Positions 7,729 through 17,426 of a stretch of DNA of 64,000 bases are shown here, one piece after another (position 1 is the first letter of the stretch; every line of letters starts with the position of its first letter). The DNA is from Methylovirgula sp. HY1 (GTDB lineage Bacteria; Pseudomonadota; Alphaproteobacteria; Rhizobiales; Beijerinckiaceae). The position numbers were made by a program, and so were the translations under genes. The notes beneath the pieces are model-generated. The model was not told the DNA's origin. It searched no databases and was given only the letters and a program-made list of their open reading frames with translations. The stretch is taken from positions 1,860,001-1,924,000 of the forward strand of contig NZ_CP073764.1 in the NCBI RefSeq assembly GCF_019343105.1, written 5' to 3'.

Positions 7729-8562
7729 ATGAAATCGATTCTGATTCCTGTCGAAGATCATGCCGGCATGGGCGCCGTATTCGAAACCGCGCTGCGGCTC
7801 GCCGAACGATTCGGCAGCTATATGGAAGGCGTCGCGCTCGGACCCGATCTCGCACAGATCGCCGCCGCCGATTTCTCGCTCGGCGGCGTCGTCTTCGACG
7901 AGCGCACCCGCCGCGAGCTCTTGAGCGAAGCCTATGAGCTCTTCGCGGCCTTCATGCAGAGCCATGCCATCGCGCATGGCCAAACGGAGACGCCAAGGCC
8001 CTATCATGGCTGGCGCGGCGACAGGCTGCTCACCGATGCCGGCGTCGGCGAATATGGCCGCGTTTTCGATGTGATCGCGATCGGCCGGCCGGCCAATGGC
8101 ATTCACCAGCCGCGCAAAACGACCCTCGAAGCCGCGCTGTTCGAAAGCGGCCGGCCGCTGCTCATCGCGCCGCCGCAAGCCCCGGCGAAGCTCGGCGAAT
8201 GTATTGCGATCGCCTGGAACGCCAGCCCCGAGTCGGCGCGCAGCGTCGCCTTTGCCATGCCGCTGCTTCTCGCGGCGCAAGACGTTCCCGTGATGATGGT
8301 GCCGGGCACAAGGCTCGCGGGACCGGACGAAAGCGAGCTGGCAACCAGTCTCAGACGGCATGGCGTGCCCGCCCGCACCGTCCCGACTTTGGAGACGCCG
8401 AAAGGCCCGGGCCATGCTGTGCTCGAAACCGCCTACGGGCTCGGCGCCGATCTTCTCGTCAAAGGCGGCTATACGCAGAGCCGCATGCGCCAGTTCATCT
8501 TCGGCGGCCCGACGAGTCAGATTCTCGCGGAAGCGAATCTGCCCGTCTTCATGGCGCATTGA
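7729..8562 (+). CDS. Universal stress protein, tandem-Usp type
   Basis: 277-residue cytoplasmic protein made of two UspA-like units. The first begins MKSILIPVEDHAGMGAVFE, the second near residue 160 (GECIAIAWNASPESARSV) and ends with the family's nucleotide-site pattern in GADLLVKGGYTQSRMRQFIFGG...LPVFMAH. Tandem Usp proteins of this size are frequent in Rhizobiales and accumulate under stress; no specific partner is shown. The gene stands alone between the helicase gene and the RND operon. Alternative starts upstream are not needed because the beta-strand of the Usp fold begins directly after the ATG. Confidence 0.85.
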   Translation: MKSILIPVEDHAGMGAVFETALRLAERFGSYMEGVALGPDLAQIAAADFSLGGVVFDERTRRELLSEAYELFAAFMQSHAIAHGQTETPRPYHGWRGDRLLTDAGVGEYGRVFDVIAIGRPANGIHQPRKTTLEAALFESGRPLLIAPPQAPAKLGECIAIAWNASPESARSVAFAMPLLLAAQDVPVMMVPGTRLAGPDESELATSLRRHGVPARTVPTLETPKGPGHAVLETAYGLGADLLVKGGYTQSRMRQFIFGGPTSQILAEANLPVFMAH

Positions 8563-8819
8563 AGCAGCGCCGTTCGGCGCGCGCCGCATATTGAATCGAG
8601 TTTGTCGCAACAGATTGACGAAATATTGCGCGCATCCCCACAATGCAGTGCGCCGTTCCGTCATAGATCGCAGCGCCGGCTTGCGTACCGCTAACCATGC
8701 TGTATCGTTTCACACCCTTCTCAAAGGCATAGGCAGGCGCAGAATTCGGGGTCGGTTGCGGCCGATGAGCGTTGCTCCAGTGCCAAAGAACAGTGAATCG
8801 AAAGCGCGGGGGAACCCGA

Positions 8820-9986
8820 ATGCGATCTTTTTTCGACAGAGTGCGATTGCCTTGCGGCTTGACCCTTCTCTTAGGCTTTAGCCTGCTCGCGGGTTGCAGC
8901 GAAAAGAATCGCTATGTGCCGCCGCCGCCGCAGAAAGTCGGCGTCGCGCTGCCGCTGCATCAGAAGGTGACGCCCTATCTCGAAGCGACGGGCAATCTTG
9001 CTGCCGTAAACACCGTAAAGCTCGTCGCGCGCGTGCAGGGCTTTGTCGAAAGCATCAAATATCAAGACGGCGCGTCCGTCAAAAAAGGTACGCCGCTCTT
9101 CGTCATCGAGCCCGAGCCTTACAAGTTGAAAGTCGTGCAGGCCAAGGCCGCGACCGACGGCGCCAAGGCCCAGCTCGTTCAGTCCCAAGCCGAGTTCGAA
9201 CGTCAATCCGCGCTGCAATCGCGGCAAGTCTCGACCCAGGCGCTTCTCGACAAGGCCCGCGCGCAACGCGATCTCGACCGCGCCACCGTCGAATCGGACG
9301 AAGCCAATGCAAAGCAGGCCGAGATCAATTACGGCTATACGCAGGTTCTCGCGCCCTTCGACGGCGTCGTCACGCAAAGGCTGGTTTCGGTCGGCGAATT
9401 GGTCGGAACCAATGCCGCGACCGAACTCGCCAGCATTATTCAGCTCGATCCGATCTGGGTGAATTTCAACATCAGCGAACGCGATGCGCAGACGATCCGC
9501 GCGGCGATGGCGCTGCATGGCGTGACCCAGGCCGAGATCATCAACAAAGTGCCCGTCGAAGTCGGGCTGCAGACCGACCCAAACTTTCCCTACCGGGGCG
9601 TGATCGATTATATCGCGCCTTTCGTCGATGCATCGACCGGCACGCTCGCCCTGCGCGGCATCCTCGACAACAAGGGCGACGCCCTCCTGCCCGGCTATTT
9701 TGTGCGGGTCCATGTCCCGCTGCGTCCCAAAGAAGCTTTGCTGGTGCCGGAAACCTCCATCGGCAGCGATCAGAGCGGGCGCTATGTCCTCGTCCTCGGA
9801 TCGGATGATGTCGTCGCCGAGCGCAAGGTCACTATCGGCCAGACCTTCGGCACGATGCGGGTGATCGAGAAAGGGCTCACGCCGGAAGACCGCATCGTCG
9901 TAGCCGGGATCGCGCTCGTCGCGCCGGGTGAAAAAGTCGTGCCGCAGATGCGCAAGCTCGCTGCCGCCGACAGCGATCAGAAATAG
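8820..9986 (+). CDS. RND efflux periplasmic adaptor lipoprotein
   Basis: 388-residue membrane-fusion protein of the AcrA/MexA (HlyD) family that links an inner-membrane RND pump to an outer-membrane channel. A lipoprotein signal ends at LLAGC (Cys26). The barrel-sandwich domain is split by a coiled-coil hairpin (about 95-180, VQAKAATDGAKAQLVQSQ...), followed by YTQVLAPFDGVVTQR and beta-barrel and membrane-proximal domains. Start at 8820 is chosen because it places the lipobox correctly; an upstream TTG (8772) would give a charged extension. Ten bases separate it from the pump gene. No TolC-like gene is present, so an outer-membrane channel must come from elsewhere. Confidence 0.92.
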   Translation: MRSFFDRVRLPCGLTLLLGFSLLAGCSEKNRYVPPPPQKVGVALPLHQKVTPYLEATGNLAAVNTVKLVARVQGFVESIKYQDGASVKKGTPLFVIEPEPYKLKVVQAKAATDGAKAQLVQSQAEFERQSALQSRQVSTQALLDKARAQRDLDRATVESDEANAKQAEINYGYTQVLAPFDGVVTQRLVSVGELVGTNAATELASIIQLDPIWVNFNISERDAQTIRAAMALHGVTQAEIINKVPVEVGLQTDPNFPYRGVIDYIAPFVDASTGTLALRGILDNKGDALLPGYFVRVHVPLRPKEALLVPETSIGSDQSGRYVLVLGSDDVVAERKVTIGQTFGTMRVIEKGLTPEDRIVVAGIALVAPGEKVVPQMRKLAAADSDQK

Positions 9987-9996
9987 CGGGGCCGCG

Positions 9997-12900
9997 ATGA
10001 TCTCGAAATTCTTCATCGAGCGGCCGGTTCTCGCCAATGTCATCGCCGTCCTGACGCTGCTGATCGGCACCATTGCGCTGTTTGCTTTGCCGGTCGCGCA
10101 ATATCCCGACGTCGTGCCGCCGACCATTCAGGTGACGACGAGTTATCCCGGCGCCAGCGCCCGCACCGTCATCGACACGGTTGCCCTGCCGATCGAGCAG
10201 CAGGTGAATGGCGTCGAAGGCATGATCTATATGCAGTCCTATGCCGGCGCCGACGGCAGCTATACGCTCACCGTCACTTTCAAGATCGGCACCGACATCA
10301 ATTTCGCGCAGATTCTCGTGCAGAACCGCGTCGCGACGGCGCTCGCCTCGCTGCCGCAGGCCGTGCAAAAGCAAGGCGTGAACGTGCAGAAGAAATCGAC
10401 ATCGATTCTTCTCTTCGTCACGTTGAGCTCGCCCAATTCACACTATAATTCTCTTTTTCTGGCCAATTACGCGACGATCCATTTGATGGACGAACTCGCG
10501 CGGCTCCCCGGCGTCGGCAATGTCAATATTTTCGGCGCCGGCCAATATGCGATGCGCATCTGGCTCGATCCCAATAAGCTGAAGGCGCGCGCGCTGACGA
10601 CGCAGGACGTCATCAGCGCCTTGCAGCAACAGAACCAGCAGGTAACCGCCGGTCAGCTCGGCATGCCGCCGGCGGGAGCCAACCAAGCTTTTCAATATAC
10701 CCTGAACGTCATGGGTCGGCTCGATGATGTCCATCAATTCGGCAGCATCATCCTGAAGACCGGCGCGGATGGCGCGATCACCCGCGTCCGCGATGTCGGC
10801 CGCGTCGAGCTCGGCGCCCAGACCTATGGCCAGACCTTCGATCTCGACAAACATCCGGCGGCCGGCATCGCGATCTATCAATTGCCGCAAGCCAATGCGC
10901 TGCAAGTTGAAAAGGAAGTGCGCGCCAAGATGACGGAACTGGCGAAGAGCTTTCCGTCGGACCTGGTTTATAGCATCCCCTTCGACACCACGACATTCGT
11001 CACCGCCTCGATCGACGAGGTCTATAAGACGCTGATCGAGGCGGCGATCCTGGTTTTGATCGTCATATTGGTGTTTTTGCAGGATTGGCGCGCGATGCTC
11101 GTGCCGGCGACGACGGTGCCGGTCACGATCATCGGCGCCTTCGCTGCCATGGCGGCGCTCGGATTCACCGTCAATCTGTCGACGCTCTTCGCCATCGTGC
11201 TGGCGATCGGCATTGTCGTCGACGATGCGATCATCGTGGTGGAAGGCGCCGCGCATTACATTGAGCGCGGCCTGTCGAGCCATGACGCGGCGATCGGTGC
11301 CATGAACCAATTGCTCGCGCCGATCATCGGCATCACCCTTGTCTTGATGTCGGTCTTCCTGCCTTCGGCGTTTCTGCCGGGGCTCACCGGCCGCATGTAT
11401 GCGCAATTCGCGCTGGTCATCGCCGCGACCGCCCTGATCAGCGCGGTCAATGCCGCGACCTTGAAGCCGACCCAATGCGCGCTCTGGCTCCGCCCGGCGG
11501 TGCCGCCGGAGCAGCGCAATTTTTTCTACCGCGGCTTCAACGCCGTCTATGGTCGAATCGAAAACGCCTACACCGGCCTCATCGCCCGCATGGCGCGCCA
11601 TAGCCATGTAATGGTTGCGATCGCACTCTTGATCATCGGCGCGGCGGCCTATGGCATGACGCGCATTCCCACCGGCTTTCTCCCGATCGAAGATCAAGGC
11701 TATGTCATCGTGTCTGTGCAATTGCCGGATGGCGCGGCGCTGGAGCGGACCCAACATGTGCTCGCGCAAATGAGCGCGCTTGCCGCCAAGGTCGATGGCG
11801 TCGCCCATGTCATCGCGATATCAGGCGTTTCAGCGCTCGACAATAATGCCAGCCTCGCCAGCGCCGGGGTCGCCTATGTCGTGCTGAAAGACTGGTCGGT
11901 GCGCGGCAACAAGCTCGGGCTCAAGGAGATTTTTGGCAAGCTCACCAAGGAATTTTCGAGCATTGAAGCGGCGCGGGTGGTGATCTTTCCGCCGCCGCCG
12001 ATTCAAGGCATAGGCAATGCCGCCGGCTTCGTCATGCAGGTCGAATTGAAGGACGGCAGTTTCGATCTGGCCAAATTGCAAAGCATCACCAATGCCATGG
12101 TTTCCCACGCCGAAAGCCAGAGCGGTCTGCGAAACGTCTCGAGTTCGTTTCGTTCGAATGTGCCGCAAATGACCATCGAGGTCGATCGCGTCAAGGCGGA
12201 AAGCCTGCATGTCTCGGTCGAGCAGGTCTTCGCGACTCTCAGCGCCTATTTGGGATCGACCTATGTCGATCAGTTCAACAAATTCGGCCGGACCTTCCAA
12301 ATCTATGTGCAGGCGGAGTCCCGATTCCGTCTCTTGCCGCGCGATGTCACCAATCTGCCGGTGCGCACGCAAAGCGGCACCATGATCCCACTCGGCACCA
12401 TCATCCATCTCGTCCCCTCGGCCGGGCCGTCCTTGCTCAGCCTCTATAATCTCTATCCTTCGTCCACAGTTCTCGGTCTGCCCGCCGCGGATGTGAGTTC
12501 CGGCGACGCGATGCGGTTGATGGAAGAGGTCGCGGCGAAGACCTTGCCGGCCGGGACCGGCTATGAATGGACGGCGATGTCCTATCAGGAGAAGATCACC
12601 GGCAATCAGATCTACCTCGTCTTCGGCCTGGCTTTGCTGCTCGTCTATCTGGTGCTCGCCGGCCAATATGAGAGCTGGTTCGCACCGATCTCGGTTATCC
12701 TCGCCGTGCCCTTGTCGCTCGTCGGCCCGGTCGCGATGTTGAGCGTGCTCAATATCGCCAATAATCTTTATGTGCAGATTGGTCTCGTGCTGCTCATCGC
12801 GCTTTCGGCGAAGAACGCGATCCTGATCGTCGAATTCGCCCGCGAATTGCGCCACGGCGGCCATTCGCTGGTCGAGGCCGCGGCGGAAGCGGCGCGAGCG

Positions 12901-13143
12901 CGGTTCCGGCCGATCCTGATGACCTCCTTCGCCTTTATTCTCGGTGTCGCGCCGCTCGTCTTCGCCGAAGGCGCCGGCGCCAGCGCCCGCAAATCGATCG
13001 GCATCACCGTGTTCAGCGGCATGATCGCCTCGACCTGCCTCGCGGTTCTTTTCGTGCCGTCTTTCTTCGTCGTCGTGCAAATGTTCGAAGAATGGCGCGC
13101 CCGCCGCAAGGGCGCTGCATCGACGACGCAGGCAGCGGAATAA
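9997..13143 (+). CDS. RND multidrug efflux pump, AcrB/HAE1 family
   Basis: 1048-residue proton-driven inner-membrane exporter. The start MISKFFIERPVLANVIAVL is the typical first helix of HAE1 pumps. Twelve transmembrane segments and two large periplasmic loops fit the length. Proton-relay residues are visible: the Asp pair in GIVVDDAIIVVE (transmembrane helix 4) and the Lys in LSAKNAILIVEFARE (helix 10). The preceding adaptor gene is co-transcribed (10-base gap). Substrates cannot be read from the sequence. The next operon, exbB-exbD-tonB, begins about 310 bases downstream. Confidence 0.95.
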   Translation: MISKFFIERPVLANVIAVLTLLIGTIALFALPVAQYPDVVPPTIQVTTSYPGASARTVIDTVALPIEQQVNGVEGMIYMQSYAGADGSYTLTVTFKIGTDINFAQILVQNRVATALASLPQAVQKQGVNVQKKSTSILLFVTLSSPNSHYNSLFLANYATIHLMDELARLPGVGNVNIFGAGQYAMRIWLDPNKLKARALTTQDVISALQQQNQQVTAGQLGMPPAGANQAFQYTLNVMGRLDDVHQFGSIILKTGADGAITRVRDVGRVELGAQTYGQTFDLDKHPAAGIAIYQLPQANALQVEKEVRAKMTELAKSFPSDLVYSIPFDTTTFVTASIDEVYKTLIEAAILVLIVILVFLQDWRAMLVPATTVPVTIIGAFAAMAALGFTVNLSTLFAIVLAIGIVVDDAIIVVEGAAHYIERGLSSHDAAIGAMNQLLAPIIGITLVLMSVFLPSAFLPGLTGRMYAQFALVIAATALISAVNAATLKPTQCALWLRPAVPPEQRNFFYRGFNAVYGRIENAYTGLIARMARHSHVMVAIALLIIGAAAYGMTRIPTGFLPIEDQGYVIVSVQLPDGAALERTQHVLAQMSALAAKVDGVAHVIAISGVSALDNNASLASAGVAYVVLKDWSVRGNKLGLKEIFGKLTKEFSSIEAARVVIFPPPPIQGIGNAAGFVMQVELKDGSFDLAKLQSITNAMVSHAESQSGLRNVSSSFRSNVPQMTIEVDRVKAESLHVSVEQVFATLSAYLGSTYVDQFNKFGRTFQIYVQAESRFRLLPRDVTNLPVRTQSGTMIPLGTIIHLVPSAGPSLLSLYNLYPSSTVLGLPAADVSSGDAMRLMEEVAAKTLPAGTGYEWTAMSYQEKITGNQIYLVFGLALLLVYLVLAGQYESWFAPISVILAVPLSLVGPVAMLSVLNIANNLYVQIGLVLLIALSAKNAILIVEFARELRHGGHSLVEAAAEAARARFRPILMTSFAFILGVAPLVFAEGAGASARKSIGITVFSGMIASTCLAVLFVPSFFVVVQMFEEWRARRKGAASTTQAAE

Positions 13144-13455
13144 TTCCGCACCTCGGATATGGCCGCCGGCCACGTTGAATTTTTCCAACGCGGCATAGAA
13201 AAATTCCCGAACGAAATAGGACTAAATCATTCCGGTCGAATCTCAGAGACGCGCGCCCTAATTCTCGCTATAGACATTCAGCTCTTGCAGCTCTTGCTAC
13301 ATGCTGGAAATTTAGTCTCGCATCGGCGCAACAGATCTCCGGCTATAGCTGCATGCAAAGCAAGCGAACGCATGCCAAGATGAGCATGCGCCGGCCATAA
13401 AGTGACGGCAAACACATGCGTAGATCATGTGAGTCCGGAAGCGAGGATCGCCTAT
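13144..13455. other. Intergenic region before exbB
   Basis: About 310 bases without a gene; it should hold the exbBD-tonB promoter. I see a duplicated gctcttgcagctcttgctac stretch near 13280 but no clear operator, Fur box or terminator. Confidence 0.35.
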
Positions 13456-14466
13456 ATGAACGCGTATCAGTCCTGTTTCGTCCGCCGGCTAGCGCTTCGC
13501 GCAATCCTCGCCGCGATGCTCTGTTCGGGATTAGGGTTCGCAACGTCGCCGAGCCATGCGGAAGACATGACCCCGGCGGCGCAAGCGCCGATCGCTGCTG
13601 CGCCGGAAAAAGCCGCGCCAGCCAATGTCGCCCCCGTCAAGCCGGCACTCGCGGCGCCGACACCCGCAGCGCCTGCACCCGATCCATCCGCTGCCGCTCC
13701 GACGAAAGATGCAGCCGCTGATCCGTCCGTTTCGGCGCGCCTGCTGCCGCATGAGCTCTCACCCTGGGGCATGTTCCTCTCCGCCGATATCATCGTGAAG
13801 GTGGTGATGGTGGGCCTCGCCCTGGCATCGGTGACGACCTGGACCGTCTGGCTGGCGAAGAGCATCGAGCTGTTTTCCGCGCGCCGCCGCGCCGTGCGAC
13901 AACTCGGGATGCTCGCCGGGGCGGATAGTCTCGCCGGCGCTCAGTCCCAATTTGCCGGCGCGAAAGGCGCCGTCGCGCAAATGGTCGCCGCCGCCGCTGG
14001 CGAACTCGCCCGCTCCAACGATCTGTCGGCCGAAGGCATCAAGGAGCGCGCCGCCGCGCTCATCGCCCGGATCGAAGCCCGCGCCGGACGGCAGATGAAC
14101 CGCGGCACCGGTGCGCTGGCGACGATCGGCGCGACAGCGCCCTTCATCGGCCTTTTCGGCACGGTTTGGGGCATCATGAACAGCTTCATCGGCATTTCGA
14201 AAACCAATACGACCAATCTCGCCGTCGTCGCGCCCGGCATTGCCGAAGCGCTGCTGGCGACCGCGATCGGCCTCGTCGCCGCCATCCCCGCCGTGATGAT
14301 CTATAATATCTTCGCCCGCAGCATCGCCTCCTATCGTGCCGCGCTCGGCGACGCCGCCGCTGAAATCTTGCGGCATTTGTCGCGCGATCTCGACCGCGCA
14401 ATGATGGAAGCGGCGGCGGACGAAGGCGAGTGGGGTGTCGTCGGCATGCGCCAATCAGCCGAGTGA
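13456..14466 (+). CDS. exbB: TonB-system proton channel subunit ExbB
   Basis: 336-residue ExbB/TolQ-family protein that with ExbD converts the proton gradient into movement of TonB. A cleavable signal peptide ([20 protein letters not shown]..., ending SHA) is followed by an Ala/Pro-rich periplasmic stretch (about 38-100), as in the long exported ExbB form of many alphaproteobacteria. Three transmembrane segments follow, the last two in the MotA/ExbB domain ([20 protein letters not shown]...[20 protein letters not shown]). I choose ATG 13456 so that the signal peptide begins at the N-terminus. It is first of three genes, 16 bases from exbD. Confidence 0.92.
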   Translation: MNAYQSCFVRRLALRAILAAMLCSGLGFATSPSHAEDMTPAAQAPIAAAPEKAAPANVAPVKPALAAPTPAAPAPDPSAAAPTKDAAADPSVSARLLPHELSPWGMFLSADIIVKVVMVGLALASVTTWTVWLAKSIELFSARRRAVRQLGMLAGADSLAGAQSQFAGAKGAVAQMVAAAAGELARSNDLSAEGIKERAAALIARIEARAGRQMNRGTGALATIGATAPFIGLFGTVWGIMNSFIGISKTNTTNLAVVAPGIAEALLATAIGLVAAIPAVMIYNIFARSIASYRAALGDAAAEILRHLSRDLDRAMMEAAADEGEWGVVGMRQSAE

Positions 14467-14482
14467 CGCACGGAGCGAGCCA

Positions 14483-14962
14483 ATGGCCATCAAACTTGCC
14501 AGCAGCGATGACGGCGATCTCGACGAACATCACGAGATCAACGTCACACCCTTCATCGACGTCATTTTGGTCCTGCTCATCATTTTCATGGTGGCCGCGC
14601 CGCTGTCGACCGTCGACGTCAATGTCGATCTGCCGACCTCGACCGCGAAACCGAGCCCGCGTCCTGACAAGCCGCTGTTCGTCACGATCAAGCCGGATCT
14701 CTCGCTGACGCTCGGAGAAGCCCCGGTTTCGCGCGCGGCACTGGGATCAGCTCTCGATACGGCGACGCATGGCGACAAGGAGCAACGGATTTTCGTGCGC
14801 GGCGACAAGACCGTGCCTTACGGCTCCATGATGGACATGATGAATCTCCTGCGCGACGCCGGCTATCTCAAGATCGCTTTGGTCGGCCTCGACTCGGGCC
14901 AGGCGGCAGAGAAGCCGAATAATGCCGCGCCGACGAGCCCCAAAACACCCGCCGTCCCATGA
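14483..14962 (+). CDS. exbD: TonB-system subunit ExbD
   Basis: 159-residue ExbD/TolR-family protein with one N-terminal transmembrane helix. The signature INVTPFIDVILVLLIIFMVAA is present, including the Asp in FIDVILVLLI that takes part in proton flow; the rest is the periplasmic domain, ending in an Ala/Pro tail. The stop overlaps the tonB start in ATGA, so the two are translationally coupled. The ATG at 14483 is the only start close to the conserved N-terminus. Confidence 0.94.
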   Translation: MAIKLASSDDGDLDEHHEINVTPFIDVILVLLIIFMVAAPLSTVDVNVDLPTSTAKPSPRPDKPLFVTIKPDLSLTLGEAPVSRAALGSALDTATHGDKEQRIFVRGDKTVPYGSMMDMMNLLRDAGYLKIALVGLDSGQAAEKPNNAAPTSPKTPAVP

Positions 14963-15855
14963 CCAGCTATACCGACACGATTCTGCCGCCGCGCGAAACC
15001 CGCGGCCTACCGCGTTGGGGCATTGCCGTGCTGGTCGTGCTCGCCATGCATCTTGCTGTCGGCGCCTTTTTCATCCTGACGCGGAAGCCGGATGTTCCCG
15101 CCGGGGCACCGACCGATGCGGTGATGATCGACCTCGCGCCCGTCGCTACTGCGCCCTCCGCGCCGCAGCAACAGACGACGCCGCCGCCACAGGAAGAACC
15201 AAAACCGGAGCCCAAGCCGGAACCTAAGCCGGAACCGCCGCCCCCACCGCCGGAGCCGCCGTTGCAAACGGTGCCCGAGACGCCGCCGGTGATGGCTGCG
15301 CCGCCGCAACCTGCGCCGCCGGTTCCGACGATTCTGCAGACACCGGACCTGCCGCCGGCGCCGCCAAAGGCCGAAGCCGTATTGCCGACGCCGCAGCCAG
15401 TCGTTCCGCCGCCGCCGCCGCAAACTACGCCGGACAAGAGGCTCGAACAAAAGCGCGTCGAACTTCAACGCCAACGCAAAGAAAAGGCCGAGCAGAAGCG
15501 CAAGGAACGCGCTGCGGCCCGTGCGCGCGCGGCTGCGGCGCGGCGCGCTGCCGGGCCGCTACCCGGCGCATCGCGGCAATCCATGGCGTCTTGGGCAAGC
15601 CAAGTGCAGGCACGGGTCAATGCCGCCAAACGCTATCCGGAGGCGGCGCGCGCACGCGGCGAAAGCGGCACGGCCACGCTCGCCTTCACCGTCGATGCCC
15701 GCGGTCGGGTCGTTTCAGCCCGCATCGCGAACAGTTCCGGCTCCTCTGCCCTCGATGCCGCGACATTGTCTATGACGCATCGGCTCGGCCGTTTGCCGCC
15801 ACCCCCCAATGGCCAGGTCACGCTGAGGGTCCGGGTGAGCTTCAGCGTCCGTTGA
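14959..15855 (+). CDS. tonB: Energy transducer TonB
   Basis: 298-residue protein spanning the periplasm to energise outer-membrane receptors. A cytoplasmic/transmembrane start (WGIAVLVVLAMHLAVGAFFI, with the conserved His in the helix) is followed by a long Pro-rich part with EPKP repeats (about 75-155), a Lys/Arg/Ala-rich coiled segment (about 155-200) and the C-terminal TonB domain (YPEAARARGESGTATLAF...). The long proline region is expected in the family. No TonB-dependent receptor gene lies in the window, so the substrate is unknown; iron or lanthanide/copper chelates are possible but unproven. Confidence 0.93.
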   Translation: MTSYTDTILPPRETRGLPRWGIAVLVVLAMHLAVGAFFILTRKPDVPAGAPTDAVMIDLAPVATAPSAPQQQTTPPPQEEPKPEPKPEPKPEPPPPPPEPPLQTVPETPPVMAAPPQPAPPVPTILQTPDLPPAPPKAEAVLPTPQPVVPPPPPQTTPDKRLEQKRVELQRQRKEKAEQKRKERAAARARAAAARRAAGPLPGASRQSMASWASQVQARVNAAKRYPEAARARGESGTATLAFTVDARGRVVSARIANSSGSSALDAATLSMTHRLGRLPPPPNGQVTLRVRVSFSVR

Positions 15856-16050
15856 CCGCAGAATTTGGCGGACCGGCTTTGGCCAATGGGGATCGGCACG
15901 GCATTGCTGCTTCTTCAGCGTGGCGCGACGCCGAATCTGCGGCTATCAAGAAGCGCGCTTCTTGAACCGGCGCCGGGGTTTTGCAATCCAAAGACATCCC
16001 CAGCCCTGTTCGTCCTCCCCCTCCTTTTCCATCACCAACGGGGCAGCGGA

Positions 16051-16425
16051 ATGCAGGCTTATCTGGCAATTGCGATCGGCGGCATCCTCGGCTGCTGGGC
16101 CCGCTACTTCATGACGAACCTGATCCAGACGCTCTTCGGCCGCGATTTCCCCTATGCGACTCTGTCGATCAATGTGCTCGGCAGTTTCGTCATGGGATTT
16201 CTGTTCGTGCTGACGCTCGAGCGGCTGGTGATCAGCTCCTATGTCCGGCTCGGCGTGCTCACCGGTTTTGTCGGTGGCTTTACGACTTTCTCGACATTCG
16301 CGATGGAAACCTTGCTCCTTGCCGAGCAAGGGGAATCCGGCAAAGCTGCCGCCTATGTCGTTTTGTCGGTCGGGCTCGGCGTGGCAGCGGCGATCGGCGG
16401 CGCTTATATTGCCCGTAATATCTAA
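16051..16425 (+). CDS. crcB: Fluoride ion channel CrcB/Fluc
   Basis: 124-residue four-helix membrane protein that exports fluoride as a dual-topology dimer. The family signature is clear: GGILGCWARYF, the Asn in TLSINVLGSFVMGF, and the GFVGGFTTFSTFAMET segment with the Phe box and Na+-site Thr. Length equals the usual Fluc monomer. The ATG at 16051 is picked because the fold begins there; the open frame extends upstream without resemblance. It is followed at 33 bases by a DUF190 gene, a frequent partner. I looked for a fluoride riboswitch upstream but did not find its conserved segments. Confidence 0.93.
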   Translation: MQAYLAIAIGGILGCWARYFMTNLIQTLFGRDFPYATLSINVLGSFVMGFLFVLTLERLVISSYVRLGVLTGFVGGFTTFSTFAMETLLLAEQGESGKAAAYVVLSVGLGVAAAIGGAYIARNI

Positions 16426-16458
16426 GCGCGAATCGCGGAGGAACGTCGGAGGAACATC

Positions 16459-16773
16459 ATGGGAAGCGACGTCACATTCGTCCGCATCTATCTTCACGAG
16501 GCGGATCACGGGCGACACAAGCGCTTGATGGAGGAGATTTTGAACATCCTCCAGAAGCAGCATGAAGTGCGCGGCGTCACCGTGTTTCGCGCGATTGCCG
16601 GTCTTGACGAAAGCGGCGAAGTCCGCGCTTCGGATTTGCTGCGCCTCGTGATCAATCTGCCGCTCGTCATCGAATTCTTCGACGAGCCCAAATTGGTGGA
16701 GACCGTTCTCGCCGCCCTCGACGGCTTGGTTCCAGCGGGGCGGATCGTGCTATGGAGCGCCTCTTGCCGATAG
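16459..16773 (+). CDS. DUF190 family protein, CrcB partner
   Basis: 104-residue soluble protein of the DUF190 family, a ferredoxin-like/PII-like fold often encoded next to or fused with CrcB. The family look is given by VTFVRIYLHEADHGRH, the GVRGVTVFRAIAG-like strand (here VRGVTVFRAIAGLDESGE) and LPLVIEFFDEPKLVE. Because PII proteins bind nucleotides and control channels, a role in modulating fluoride export is plausible but is inference. It has a GGAGGA site seven bases before the ATG. Confidence 0.88.
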   Translation: MGSDVTFVRIYLHEADHGRHKRLMEEILNILQKQHEVRGVTVFRAIAGLDESGEVRASDLLRLVINLPLVIEFFDEPKLVETVLAALDGLVPAGRIVLWSASCR

Positions 16774-17426
16774 GCGTCGGTGCGTCGGGTGACCGAACGA
16801 AAGCCATTCGGAAGCCGCGACTCTCAATCGATTTGTGACCGGCAACGATGTGCCGTCGCTCTATCCGACGGACGACGCATCAGCGCGACTGGATGAGATC
16901 CAAGTCGACAAGATACTTGCCGAACGAGAACATCACAAAGATCCGAGAAATATTTGTTAAATCAATATGATACTTCCAGAACGGGCGGATGATTTAGCGT
17001 GGCATATCTGCCACAGTGCTGCAGTGGAACGGAATTTTTTCGGAAAAGCTCTTGGCGTTGTCACAGAAAACGACTAGGTTCCCGGCTCAAAGATTACCTT
17101 TCGCTGCTGAAATGAGCAACGCGGGGAGCGTCGAGGTTCCGTACCCCCTGGAAAAGACGCCCGATGGGTAAGGGCCGTCGCACAGGGCAGATGCGGTCTC
17201 CGCCACCCACGCGCCGATAGTGCTCAGCTCGATCAAGGTGATTGTCCCCAAAGTCTGAGACCCCAGGAAGCGTGGGGTCGGCAGTCGCGCCGCGGCTCTG
17301 CCGCGAGCTAATTGTTGCCAGCTGGAGATATGACGCCAGCTTGCCCTTCGCATACGAGGGTTCGGCAAATTGTATCGACTTGGCATTGCCGGGAATCGCG
17401 GACACGATGCCACCCAAGGATCATCG
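16774..17426. other. Gene-poor region before the DUF4167 gene
   Basis: About 650 bases with lower GC than the neighbours and no supported gene. It holds inverted repeats at 16999-17014 (GTGGCA-TATC-TGCCAC) and 17259-17279 (GACCCCA-7-TGGGGTC). Short minus-strand frames at 17087-17417 look partly protein-like in two different frames, which may mark a decayed gene, but I recognise no family. In other Rhizobiales prfA and prmC usually precede the DUF4167 gene; prmC is instead at 50 kb. Confidence 0.35.

Noticed and set aside
10438-11808. Long minus-strand open frame opposite the RND pump gene
   Set aside because: It is a mirror of the codon pattern of the pump gene (high GC in third positions) and has no motif.
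15856-16050. Possible fluoride riboswitch in front of crcB
   Set aside because: I looked for the conserved blocks of the crcB motif and did not find them in the right order; the stretch ggccaatggggatcggc is only a weak resemblance.
17087-17417. Two overlapping minus-strand frames before the DUF4167 gene
   Set aside because: Each looks partly protein-like, but no start with a ribosome binding site and no family was found; left as a possible decayed gene in the region entry.
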